Shown one piece after another: positions 21,694-35,089 of a stretch of 64,000 bases of DNA. The stretch is taken from contig OY292275.1 of assembly GCA_958496175.1 (NCBI GenBank), forward strand, positions 186,001-250,000, read 5' to 3'. The position numbers and the translations under genes were made by a program. The DNA comes from Sisyra terminalis (taxonomy: Eukaryota; Arthropoda; Insecta; Neuroptera; Sisyridae). The notes beneath the pieces were generated by a model. That model worked only from the letters and a program-made list of their open reading frames with translations, was not told the DNA's origin and did not search any database. Numbering within the stretch: position 1 is the first letter of the stretch; each line of letters begins with the position of its first letter.

Positions 21694-24600
21694 AGCGAAT
21701 GCATGTACCATTGTTATATAAGGGTTGATTTTCGAACCAAAGGCAGTTTCGGGTTCGTAACAATGTATAGAACGATAATATAACAATCTTTTTCGATTTC
21801 GAAACAAAAAGATTTTTCGCCAAAAAAAACCGTGGGTTAACCATCGTTGATTTTTCACGAAAATGGTCAAATTAAAAAATTTTTTTTTAGGATGCCAATC
21901 GAAAGTACAAGTCTATCTGTACGTGCTGTGCAAATTTTTCCCAAAACAAACCACGTTTAAGGGTTGAACATGCAGTTTATGGGATGCATACTTCCCACTA
22001 AGAGGGAGAGACGAACGTGGCTTCTTCAGCGAATGCATGTACCATTGTTATATAAGGGTTGATTTTCGAACCAAAGGCAGTTTCGGGTTCGTAACAATGT
22101 ATAGAACGATAATATAACAATCTTTTTCGATTTCGAAACAAAAACATTTTTCGCCAAAAAAAACCGTGGGTTAACCATCGTTGATTTTTCACGAAAATGG
22201 TCAAATTAAAAAAATTTTTTTTTAGGATGCCAATCGAAAGTACAAGTCTATCTGTACATGCTGTGCAAATTTTTCCCAAAACAAACCACGTTTAAGGGTT
22301 GAACATGCAGTTTATGGGATGCATACTTCCCACTAAGAGGGAGAGACGAACGTGGCTTCTTCAGCGAATGCATGTACCATTGTTATATAAGGGTTGATTT
22401 TCGAACCAAAGGCAGTTTCGGGTTCGTAACAATGTATAGAACGATAATATAACAATCTTTTTCGATTTCGAAACAAAAAGATTTTTCGCCAAAAAAAACC
22501 GTGGGTTAACCATCGTTGATTTTTCACGAAAATGGTCAAATTAAAAAAATTTTTTTTTAGGATGCCAATCGAAAGTACAAGTCTATCTGTACATGCTGTG
22601 CAAATTTTTCCCAAAACAAACCACGTTTAAGGGTTGAACATGCAGTTTATGGGATGCATACTTCCCACTAAGAGGGAGAGACGAACGTGGCTTCTTCAGC
22701 GAATGCATGTACCATTGTTATATAAGGGTTGATTTTCGAACCAAAGGCAGTTTCGGGTTCGTAACAATGTGTAGAACGATAATATAACAATCTTTTTTGA
22801 TTTCGAAAAAAAAAGGATTTTTCGCCAAAAAAAACCGTGGGTTAACCATCGTTGATTTTTCACGAAAATGGTCAAATTAAAAAAATTTTTTTTTAGGATG
22901 CCAATCGAAAGTACAAGTCTATCTGTACATGCTGTGCAAATTTTTCCCAAAACAAACCACGTTTAAGGGTTGAACATGCAGTTTATGGGATGCATACTTC
23001 CCACTAAGAGGGAGAGACGAACGTGGCTTCTTCAGCGAATGCATGTACCATTGTTATATAAGGGTTGATTTTCGAACCAAAGGCAGTTTCGGGTTCGTAA
23101 CAATGTATAGAACGATAATATAACAATCTTTTTCGATTTCGAAACAAAAAGATTTTTCGCCAAAAAAAACCGTGGGTTAACCATCGTTGATTTTTCACGA
23201 AAATGGTCAAATTAAAAAAATTTTTTTTTAGGATGCCAATCGAAAGTACAAGTCTATCTGTACATGCTGTGCAAATTTTTCCCAAAACAAACCACGTTTA
23301 AGGGTTGAACATGCAGTTTATGGGATGCATACTTCCCACTAAGAGGGAGAGACGAACGTGGCTTCTTCAGCGAATGCATGTACCATTGTTATATAAGGGT
23401 TGATTTTCGAACCAAAGGCAGTTTCGGGTTCGTAACAATGTATAGAACGATAATATAACAATCTTTTTCGATTTCGAAACAAAAAGATTTTTCGCCAAAA
23501 AAAACCGTGGGTTAACCATCGTTGATTTTTCACGAAAATGGTCAAATTAAAAAAATTTTTTTTTAGGATGCCAATCGAAAGTACAAGTCTATCTGTACAT
23601 GCTGTGCAAATTTTTCCCAAAACAAACCACGTTTAAGGGTTGAACATGCAGTTTATGGGATGCATACTTCCCACTAAGAGGGAGAGACGAACGTGGCTTC
23701 TTCAGCGAATGCATGTACCATTGTTATATAAGGGTTGATTTTCGAACCAAAGGCAGTTTCGGGTTCGTAACAATGTATAGAACGATAATATAACAATCTT
23801 TTTCGATTTCGAAACAAAAAGATTTTTCGCCAAAAAAAACCGTGGGTTAACCATCGTTGATTTTTCACGAAAATGGTCAAATTAAAAAAATTTTTTTTTA
23901 GGATGCCAATCGAAAGTACAAGTCTATCTGTACATGCTGTGCAAATTTTTCCCAAAACAAACCACGTTTAAGGGTTGAACATGCAGTTTATGGGATGCAT
24001 ACTTCCCACTAAGAGGGAGAGACGAACGTGGCTTCTTCAGCGAATGCATGTACCATTGTTATATAAGGGTTGATTTTCGAACCAAAGGCAGTTTCGGGTT
24101 CGTAACAATGTATAGAACGATAATATAACAATCTTTTTCGATTTCGAAACAAAAAGATTTTTCGCCAAAAAAAACCGTGGGTTAACCATCGTTGATTTTT
24201 CACGAAAATGGTCAAATTAAAAAAATTTTTTTTTAGGATGCCAATCGAAAGTACAAGTCTATCTGTACATGCTGTGCAAATTTTTCCCAAAACAAACCAC
24301 GTTTAAGGGTTGAACATGCAGTTTATGGGATGCATACTTCCCACTAAGAGGGAGAGACGAACGTGGCTTCTTCAGCGAATGCATGTACCATTGTTATATA
24401 AGGGTTGATTTTCGAACCAAAGGCAGTTTCGGGTTCGTAACAATGTGTAGAACGATAATATAACAATCTTTTTTGATTTCGAAAAAAAAAGGATTTTTCG
24501 CCAAAAAAAACCGTGGGTTAACCATCGTTGATTTTTCACGAAAATGGTCAAATTAAAAAAATTTTTTTTTAGGATGCCAATCGAAAGTACAAGTCTATCT

Positions 24601-26385
24601 GTACATGCTGTGCAAATTTTTCCCAAAACAAACCACGTTTAAGGGTTGAACATGCAGTTTATGGGATGCATACTTCCCACTAAGAGGGAGAGACGAACGT
24701 GGCTTCTTCAGCGAATGCATGTACCATTGTTATATAAGGGTTGATTTTCGAACCAAAGGCAGTTTCGGGTTCGTAACAATGTATAGAACGATAATATAAC
24801 AATCTTTTTCGATTTCGAAACAAAAAGATTTTTCGCCAAAAAAAACCGTGGGTTAACCATCGTTGATTTTTCACGAAAATGGTCAAATTAAAAAAATTTT
24901 TTTTTAGGATGCCAATCGAAAGTACAAGTCTATCTGTACATGCTGTGCAAATTTTTCCCAAAACAAACCACGTTTAAGGGTTGAACATGCAGTTTATGGG
25001 ATGCATACTTCCCACTAAGAGGGAGAGACGAACGTGGCTTCTTCAGCGAATGCATGTACCATTGTTATATAAGGGTTGATTTTCGAACCAAAGGCAGTTT
25101 CGGGTTCGTAACAATGTGTAGAACGATAATATAACAATCTTTTTTGATTTCGAAAAAAAAAGGATTTTTCGCCAAAAAAAACCGTGGGTTAACCATCGTT
25201 GATTTTTCACGAAAATGGTCAAATTAAAAAAATTTTTTTTTAGGATGCCAATCGAAAGTACAAGTCTATCTGTACATGCTGTGCAAATTTTTCCCAAAAC
25301 AAACCACGTTTAAGGGTTGAACATGCAGTTTATGGGATGCATACTTCCCACTAAGAGGGAGAGACGAACGTGGCTTCTTCAGCGAATGCATGTACCATTG
25401 TTATATAAGGGTTGATTTTCGAACCAAAGGCAGTTTCGGGTTCGTAACAATGTATAGAACGATAATATAACAATCTTTTTCGATTTCGAAACAAAAAGAT
25501 TTTTCGCCAAAAAAAACCGTGGGTTAACCATCGTTGATTTTTCACGAAAATGGTCAAATTAAAAAAATTTTTTTTTAGGATGCCAATCGAAAGTACAAGT
25601 CTATCTGTACATGCTGTGCAAATTTTTCCCAAAACAAACCACGTTTAAGGGTTGAACATGCAGTTTATGGGATGCATACTTCCCACTAAGAGGGAGAGAC
25701 GAACGTGGCTTCTTCAGCGAATGCATGTACCATTGTTATATAAGGGTTGATTTTCGAACCAAAGGCAGTTTCGGGTTCGTAACAATGTATAGAACGATAA
25801 TATAACAATCTTTTTCGATTTCGAAACAAAAAGATTTTTCGCCAAAAAAAACCGTGGGTTAACCATCGTTGATTTTTCACGAAAATGGTCAAAATAAAAA
25901 AATTTTTTTTTAGGATGCCAATCGAAAGTACAAGTCTATCTGTACATGCTGTGCAAATTTTTCCCAAAACAAACCACGTTTAAGGGTTGAACATGCAGTT
26001 TATGGGATGCATACTTCCCACTAAGAGGGAGAGACGAACGTGGCTTCTTCAGCGAATGCATGTACCATTGTTATATAAGGGTTGATTTTCGAACCAAAGG
26101 CAGTTTCGGGTTCGTAACAATGTATAGAACGATAATATAACAATCTTTTTCGATTTCGAAACAAAAAGATTTTTCGCCAAAAAAAACCGTGGGTTAACCA
26201 TCGTTGATTTTTCACGAAAATGGTCAAATTAAAAAAATTTTTTTTTAGGATGCCAATCGAAAGTACAAGTCTATCTGTACATGCTGTGCAAATTTTTCCC
26301 AAAACAAACCACGTTTAAGGGTTGAACATGCAGTTTATGGGATGCATACTTCCCACTAAGAGGGAGAGACGAACGTGGCTTCTTC
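21694..26385 (+). repeat. Highly homogenised monomer stretch
   Basis: About 14 monomers, most of which look identical to one another and carry the A7T9 tract. A distinctive variant with AATGTGTAGAACG and a run of nine or more A after TTTCG begins at about 22696, 24372 and 25043. The spacing is 1676 bp and then 671 bp, meaning five and two monomers. A single copy near 25893 has CAAAATAAAAA instead of CAAATTAAAAA. Confidence 0.82.
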
Positions 26386-29300
26386 AGCGAATGCATGTAC
26401 CATTGTTATATAAGGGTTGATTTTCGAACCAAAGGCAGTTTCGGGTTCGTAACAATGTGTAGAACGATAATATAACAATCTTTTTTGATTTCGAAAAAAA
26501 AAGATTTTTCGCCAAAAAAAACCGTGGGTTAACCATCGTTGATTTTTCACGAAAATGGTCAAATTAAAAAATTTTTTTTTAGGATGCCAATCGAAAGTAC
26601 AAGTCTATCTGTACATGCTGTGCAAATTTTTCCCAAAACAAACCACGTTTAAGGGTAGAACATGCAGTTTGTGGGATGCATACTTCCCACTAAGAGGGAG
26701 AGACGAACGTGGCTTCTTCAGCGAATGCATGTACCATTGTTATATAAGGGTTGATTTTCGAACCAAAGGCAGTTTCGGGTTCGTAACAATGTATAGAACG
26801 ATAATATAACAATCTTTTTCGATTTCGAAACAAAAAGATTTTTCGCCAAAAAAAACCGTGGGATAACCATCGTTGATTTTTCACGAAAATGGTCAAATTA
26901 AAAAAATTTTTTTTTAGGATGCCAATCGAAAGTACAAGTCTATCTGTACATGCTGTGCAAATTTTTCCCAAAACAAACCACGTTTAAGGGTAGAACATGC
27001 AGTTTGTGGGATGCATACTTCCCACTAAGAGGGAGAGACGAACGTGGCTTCTTCAGCGAATGCATGTACCATTGTTATATAAGGGTTGATTTTCGAACCA
27101 AAGGCAGTTTCGGGTTCGTAACAATGTATAGAACGATAATATAACAATCTTTTTCGATTTCGAAACAAAAAGATTTTTCGCCAAAAAAAACCGTGGGTTA
27201 ACCATCGTTGATTTTTCACGAAAATGGTCAAATTAAAAAAAAAAATTTTTAGGATGCCAATCGAAAGTACAAGTCTATCTGTACATGCTGTGCAAATTTT
27301 TCCCAAAACAAACCACGTTTAAGGGTAGAACATGCAGTTTGTGGGATGCATACTTCCCACTAAGAGGGAGAGACGAACGTGGCTTCTTCAGCTAATGCAT
27401 GTACCATTGTTATATAAGGGTTGATTTTCGAACCAAAGGCTGTTTCGGGTTCGTAACAATGTATAGAACGATAATATAACAATCTTTTTCGGTTTCGAAA
27501 CAAAAAGATTTTTCGCCAAAAAAAACCGTGGGTTAACCATCGTTGATTTTTCACGAAAATGGTCAAATTAAAAAAAAAAATTTTTAGGATGCCAATCGAA
27601 AGTACAAGTCTATCTGTACATGCTGTGCAAATTTTTCCCAAAACAAACCACGTTTAAGGGTAGAACATGCAGTTTGTGGGATGCATACTTCCCACTAAGA
27701 GGGAGAGACGAACGTGGCTTCTTCAGCTAATGCATGTACCATTGTTATATAAGGGTTGATTTTCGAACCAAAGGCTGTTTCGGGTTCGTAACAATGTATA
27801 GAACGATAATATAACAATCTTTTTCGGTTTCGAAACAAAAAGATTTTTCGCCAAAAAAAACCGTGGGTTAACCATCGTTGATTTTTCACGAAAATGGTCA
27901 AATTAAAAAAAAAAATTTTTAGGATGCCAATCGAAAGTACAAGTCTATCTGTACATGCTGTGCAAATTTTTCCCAAAACAAACCACGTTTAAGGGTAGAA
28001 CATGCAGTTTGTGGGATGCATACTTCCCACTAAGAGGGAGAGACGAACGTGGCTTCTTCAGCGAATGCATGTACCATTGTTATATAAGGGTTGATTTTCG
28101 AACCAAAGGCAGTTTCGGGTTCGTAACAATGTATAGAACGATAATATAACAATCTTTTTCGATTTCGAAACAAAAAGATTTTTCGCCAAAAAAAACCGTG
28201 GGTTAACCATCGTTGATTTTTCACGAAAATGGTCAAATTAAAAAAATTTTTTTTTAGGATGCCAATCGAAAGTACAAGTCTATCTGTACATGCTGTGCAA
28301 ATTTTTCCCAAAACAAACCACGTTTAAGGGTAGAACATGCAGTTTGTGGGATGCATACTTCCCACTAAGAGGGAGAGACGAACGTGGCTTCTTCAGCGAA
28401 TGCATGTACCATTGTTATATAAGGGTTGATTTTCGAACCAAAGGCAGTTTCGGGTTCGTAACAATGTATAGAACGATAATATAACAATCTTTTTCGATTT
28501 CGAAACAAAAAGATTTTTCGCCAAAAAAAACCGTGGGTTAACCATCGTTGATTTTTCACGAAAATGGTCAAATTAAAAAAATTTTTTTTTAGGATGCCAA
28601 TCGAAAGTACAAGTCTATCTGTACATGCTGTGCAAATTTTTCCCAAAACAAACCACGTTTAAGGGTAGAACATGCAGTTTGTGGGATGCATACTTCCCAC
28701 TAAGAGGGAGAGACGAACGTGGCTTCTTCAGCGAATGCATGTACCATTGTTATATAAGGGTTGATTTTCGAACCAAAGGCAGTTTCGGGTTCGTAACAAT
28801 GTATAGAACGATAATATAACAATCTTTTTCGATTTCGAAACAAAAAGATTTTTCGCCAAAAAAAACCGTGGGTTAACCATCGTTGATTTTTCACGAAAAT
28901 GGTCAAATTAAAAAAATTTTTTTTTAGGATGCCAATCGAAAGTACAAGTCTATCTGTACATGCTGTGCAAATTTTTCCCAAAACAAACCACGTTTAAGGG
29001 TAGAACATGCAGTTTGTGGGATGCATACTTCCCACTAAGAGGGAGAGACGAACGTGGCTTCTTCAGCGAATGCATGTACCATTGTTATATAAGGGTTGAT
29101 TTTCGAACCAAAGGCAGTTTCGGGTTCGTAACAATGTATAGAACGATAATATAACAATCTTTTTCGATTTCGAAACAAAAAGATTTTTCGCCAAAAAAAA
29201 CCGTGGGTTAACCATCGTTGATTTTTCACGAAAATGGTCAAATTAAAAAAATTTTTTTTTAGGATGCCAATCGAAAGTACAAGTCTATCTGTACATGCTG

Positions 29301-29734
29301 TGCAAATTTTTCCCAAAACAAACCACGTTTAAGGGTAGAACATGCAGTTTGTGGGATGCATACTTCCCACTAAGAGGGAGAGACGAACGTGGCTTCTTCA
29401 GCGAATGCATGTACCATTGTTATATAAGGGTTGATTTTCGAACCAAAGGCAGTTTCGGGTTCGTAACAATGTATAGAACGATAATATAACAATCTTTTTC
29501 GATTTCGAAACAAAAAGATTTTTCGCCAAAAAAAACCGTGGGTTAACCATCGTTGATTTTTCACGAAAATGGTCAAATTAAAAAAATTTTTTTTTAGGAT
29601 GCCAATCGAAAGTACAAGTCTATCTGTACATGCTGTGCAAATTTTTCCCAAAACAAACCACGTTTAAGGGTAGAACATGCAGTTTGTGGGATGCATACTT
29701 CCCACTAAGAGGGAGAGACGAACGTGGCTTCTTC
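26386..29734 (+). repeat. Satellite zone with TAGAACATGCAGTTTGTGG variant
   Basis: From 26656 the segment GGTTGAACATGCAGTTTATGG becomes GGTAGAACATGCAGTTTGTGG, and this holds for nearly every monomer to about 39.4 kb. Two adjacent apparently identical copies (27390-28059) add GCTAATGC, GGCTGTTTCGG and TCGGTTTCG. The rest of the zone is very uniform. Confidence 0.82.
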
Positions 29735-32700
29735 AGCGAATGCATGTACCATTGTTATATAAGGGTTGATTTTCGAACCAAAGGCAGTTTCGGGTTCGTA
29801 ACAATGTATAGAACGATAATATAACAATCTTTTTCGATTTCGAAACAAAAGATTTTTCGCCAAAAAAAACCGTGGGTTAACCATCGTTGATTTTTCACGA
29901 AAATGGTCAAATTAAAAAAATTTTTTTTTAGGATGCCAATCGAAAGTACAAGTCTATCTGTACATGCTGTGCAAATTTTTCCCAAAACAAACCACGTTTA
30001 AGGGTAGAACATGCAGTTTGTGGGATGCATACTTCCCACTAAGAGGGAGAGACGAACGTGGCTTCTTCAGCTAATGCATGTACCATTGTTATATAAGGGT
30101 TGATTTTCGAACCAAAGGCTGTTTCGGGTTCGTAACAATGTATAGAACGATAATATAACAATCTTTTTCGGTTTCGAAACAAAAAGATTTTTCGCCAAAA
30201 AAAACCGTGGGTTAACCATCGTTGATTTTTCACGAAAATGGTCAAATTAAAAAAAAAATTTTTAGGATGCCAATCGAAAGTACAAGTCTATCTGTACATG
30301 CTGTGCAAATTTTTCCCAAAACAAACCACGTTTAAGGGTAGAACATGCAGTTTGTGGGATGCATACTTCCCACTAAGAGGGAGAGACGAACGTGGCTTCT
30401 TCAGCGAATGCATGTACCATTGTTATATAAGGGTTGATTTTCGAACCAAAGGCAGTTTCGGGTTCGTAACAATGTATAGAACGATAATATAACAATCTTT
30501 TTCGATTTCGAAACAAAAAGATTTTTCGCCAAAAAAAACCGTGGGTTAACCATCGTTGATTTTTCACGAAAATGGTCAAATTAAAAAAATTTTTTTTTAG
30601 GATGCCAATCGAAAGTACAAGTCTATCTGTACATGCTGTGCAAATTTTTCCCAAAACAAACCACGTTTAAGGGTAGAACATGCAGTTTGTGGGATGCATA
30701 CTTCCCACTAAGAGGGAGAGACGAACGTGGCTTCTTCAGCGAATGCATGTACCATTGTTATATAAGGGTTGATTTTCGAACCAAAGGCAGTTTCGGGTTC
30801 GTAACAATGTATAGAACGATAATATAACAAACTTTTTCGATTTCGAAACAAAAAGATTTTTCGCCAAAAAAAACCGTGGGTTAACCATCGTTGATTTTTC
30901 ACGAAAATGGTCAAATTAAAAAAATTTTTTTTTAGGATGCCAATCGAAAGTACAAGTCTATCTGTACATGCTGTGCAAATTTTTCCCAAAACAAACCACG
31001 TTTAAGGGTAGAACATGCAGTTTGTGGGATGCATACTTCCCACTAAGAGGGAGAGACGAACGTGGCTTCTTCAGCGAATGCATGTACCATTGTTATATAA
31101 GGGTTGATTTTCGAACCAAAGGCAGTTTCGGGTTCGTAACAATGTATAGAACGATAATATAACAATCTTTTTCGATTTCGAAACAAAAGATTTTTCGCCA
31201 AAAAAAACCGTGGGTTAACCATCGTTGATTTTTCACGAAAATGGTCAAATTAAAAAAATTTTTTTTTAGGATGCCAATCGAAAGTACAAGTCTATCTGTA
31301 CATGCTGTGCAAATTTTTCCCAAAACAAACCACGTTTAAGGGTAGAACATGCAGTTTGTGGGATGCATACTTCCCACTAAGAGGGAGAGACGAACGTGGC
31401 TTCTTCAGCTAATGCATGTACCATTGTTATATAAGGGTTGATTTTCGAACCAAAGGCTGTTTCGGGTTCGTAACAATGTATAGAACGATAATATAACAAT
31501 CTTTTTCGGTTTCGAAACAAAAAGATTTTTCGCCAAAAAAAACCGTGGGTTAACCATCGTTGATTTTTCACGAAAATGGTCAAATTAAAAAAATTTTTTT
31601 TTAGGATGCCAATCGAAAGTACAAGTCTATCTGTACATGCTGTGCAAATTTTTCCCAAAACAAACCACGTTTAAGGGTAGAACATGCAGTTTGTGGGATG
31701 CATACTTCCCACTAAGAGGGAGAGACGAACGTGGCTTCTTCAGCTAATGCATGTACCATTGTTATATAAGGGTTGATTTTCGAACCAAAGGCAGTTTCGG
31801 GTTCGTAACAATGTATAGAACGATAATATAACAAACTTTTTCGATTTCGAAACAAAAAGATTTTTCGCCAAAAAAAACCGTGGGTTAACCATCGTTGATT
31901 TTTCACGAAAATGGTCAAATTAAAAAAATTTTTTTTTAGGATGCCAATCGAAAGTACAAGTCTATCTGTACATGCTGTGCAAATTTTTCCCAAAACAAAC
32001 CACGTTTAAGGGTAGAACATGCAGTTTGTGGGATGCATACTTCCCACTAAGAGGGAGAGACGAACGTGGCTTCTTCAGCTAATGCATGTACCATTGTTAT
32101 ATAAGGGTTGATTTTCGAACCAAAGGCTGTTTCGGGTTCGTAACAATGTATAGAACGATAATATAACAATCTTTTTCGGTTTCGAAACAAAAAGATTTTT
32201 CGCCAAAAAAAACCGTGGGTTAACCATCGTTGATTTTTCACGAAAATGGTCAAATTAAAAAAATTTTTTTTTAGGATGCCAATCGAAAGTACAAGTCTAT
32301 CTGTACATGCTGTGCAAATTTTTCCCAAAACAAACCACGTTTAAGGGTAGAACATGCAGTTTGTGGGATGCATACTTCCCACTAAGAGGGAGAGACGAAC
32401 GTGGCTTCTTCAGCGAATGCATGTACCATTGTTATATAAGGGTTGATTTTCGAACCAAAGGCAGTTTCGGGTTCGTAACAATGTATAGAACGATAATATA
32501 ACAATCTTTTTCGATTTCGAAACAAAAGATTTTTCGCCAAAAAAAACCGTGGGTTAACCATCGTTGATTTTTCACGAAAATGGTCAAATTAAAAAAATTT
32601 TTTTTTAGGATGCCAATCGAAAGTACAAGTCTATCTGTACATGCTGTGCAAATTTTTCCCAAAACAAACCACGTTTAAGGGTAGAACATGCAGTTTGTGG

Positions 32701-35089
32701 GATGCATACTTCCCACTAAGAGGGAGAGACGAACGTGGCTTCTTCAGCTAATGCATGTACCATTGTTATATAAGGGTTGATTTTCGAACCAAAGGCTGTT
32801 TCGGGTTCGTAACAATGTATAGAACGATAATATAACAATCTTTTTCGGTTTCGAAACAAAAAGATTTTTCGCCAAAAAAAACCGTGGGTTAACCATCGTT
32901 GATTTTTCACGAAAATGGTCAAATTAAAAAAAAAAATTTTTAGGATGCCAATCGAAAGTACAAGTCTATCTGTACATGCTGTGCAAATTTTTCCCAAAAC
33001 AAACCACGTTTAAGGGTAGAACATGCAGTTTGTGGGATGCATACTTCCCACTAAGAGGGAGAGACGAACGTGGCTTCTTCAGCGAATGCATGTACCATTG
33101 TTATATAAGGGTTGATTTTCGAACCAAAGGCAGTTTCGGGTTCGTAACAATGTATAGAACGATAATATAACAATCTTTTTCGATTTCGAAACAAAAAGAT
33201 TTTTCGCCAAAAAAAACCGTGGGTTAACCATCGTTGATTTTTCACGAAAATGGTCAAATTAAAAAAATTTTTTTTTAGGATGCCAATCGAAAGTACAAGT
33301 CTATCTGTACATGCTGTGCAAATTTTTCCCAAAACAAACCACGTTTAAGGGTAGAACATGCAGTTTGTGGGATGCATACTTCCCACTAAGAGGGAGAGAC
33401 GAACGTGGCTTCTTCAGCTAATGCATGTACCATTGTTATATAAGGGTTGATTTTCGAACCAAAGGCTGTTTCGGGTTCGTAACAATGTATAGAACGATAA
33501 TATAACAATCTTTTTCGGTTTCGAAACAAAAAGATTTTTCGCCAAAAAAAACCGTGGGTTAACCATCGTTGATTTTTCACGAAAATGGTCAAATTAAAAA
33601 AATTTTTTTTTAGGATGCCAATCGAAAGTACAAGTCTATCTGTACATGCTGTGCAAATTTTTCCCAAAACAAACCACGTTTAAGGGTAGAACATGCAGTT
33701 TGTGGGATGCATACTTCCCACTAAGAGGGAGAGACGAACGTGGCTTCTTCAGCGAATGCATGTACCATTGTTATATAAGGGTTGATTTTCGAACCAAAGG
33801 CAGTTTCGGGTTCGTAACAATGTATAGAACGATAATATAACAATCTTTTTCGATTTCGAAACAAAAGATTTTTCGCCAAAAAAAACCGTGGGTTAACCAT
33901 CGTTGATTTTTCACGAAAATGGTCAAATTAAAAAAATTTTTTTTTAGGATGCCAATCGAAAGTACAAGTCTATCTGTACATGCTGTGCAAATTTTTCCCA
34001 AAACAAACCACGTTTAAGGGTAGAACATGCAGTTTGTGGGATGCATACTTCCCACTAAGAGGGAGAGACGAACGTGGCTTCTTCAGCTAATGCATGTACC
34101 ATTGTTATATAAGGGTTGATTTTCGAACCAAAGGCTGTTTCGGGTTCGTAACAATGTATAGAACGATAATATAACAATCTTTTTCGGTTTCGAAACAAAA
34201 AGATTTTTCGCCAAAAAAAACCGTGGGTTAACCATCGTTGATTTTTCACGAAAATGGTCAAATTAAAAAAAAAAATTTTTAGGATGCCAATCGAAAGTAC
34301 AAGTCTATCTGTACATGCTGTGCAAATTTTTCCCAAAACAAACCACGTTTAAGGGTAGAACATGCAGTTTGTGGGATGCATACTTCCCACTAAGAGGGAG
34401 AGACGAACGTGGCTTCTTCAGCGAATGCATGTACCATTGTTATATAAGGGTTGATTTTCGAACCAAAGGCAGTTTCGGGTTCGTAACAATGTATAGAACG
34501 ATAATATAACAATCTTTTTCGATTTCGAAACAAAAAGATTTTTCGCCAAAAAAAACCGTGGGTTAACCATCGTTGATTTTTCACGAAAATGGTCAAATTA
34601 AAAAAAAAAATTTTTAGGATGCCAATCGAAAGTACAAGTCTATCTGTACATGCTGTGCAAATTTTTCCCAAAACAAACCACGTTTAAGGGTAGAACATGC
34701 AGTTTGTGGGATGCATACTTCCCACTAAGAGGGAGAGACGAACGTGGCTTCTTCAGCTAATGCATGTACCATTGTTATATAAGGGTTGATTTTCGAACCA
34801 AAGGCTGTTTCGGGTTCGTAACAATGTATAGAACGATAATATAACAATCTTTTTCGGTTTCGAAACAAAAAGATTTTTCGCCAAAAAAAACCGTGGGTTA
34901 ACCATCGTTGATTTTTCACGAAAATGGTCAAATTAAAAAAAAAAATTTTTAGGATGCCAATCGAAAGTACAAGTCTATCTGTACATGCTGTGCAAATTTT
35001 TCCCAAAACAAACCACGTTTAAGGGTAGAACATGCAGTTTGTGGGATGCATACTTCCCACTAAGAGGGAGAGACGAACGTGGCTTCTTC
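29735..35089 (+). repeat. Tetramer higher-order repeat, four copies (1338-1339 bp)
   Basis: A one-base deletion giving CGAAACAAAAGATTTTT marks one monomer in four. It occurs at 29851, 31189, 32528 and 33867 (position of the G), so units run 29735-31072, 31073-32411, 32412-33750 and 33751-35089. The following monomer in each unit carries GCTAATGC, GGCTGTTTCGG and TCGGTTTCG. Later monomers of the units vary more. Confidence 0.85.

Noticed and set aside
26950..27144. Plus-strand 64-66 codon frames in the TAGAAC and TTTAAGGG monomer classes
   Set aside because: They open only because a single substitution removes a stop in that class, cross the variable region, and have no coding signature.
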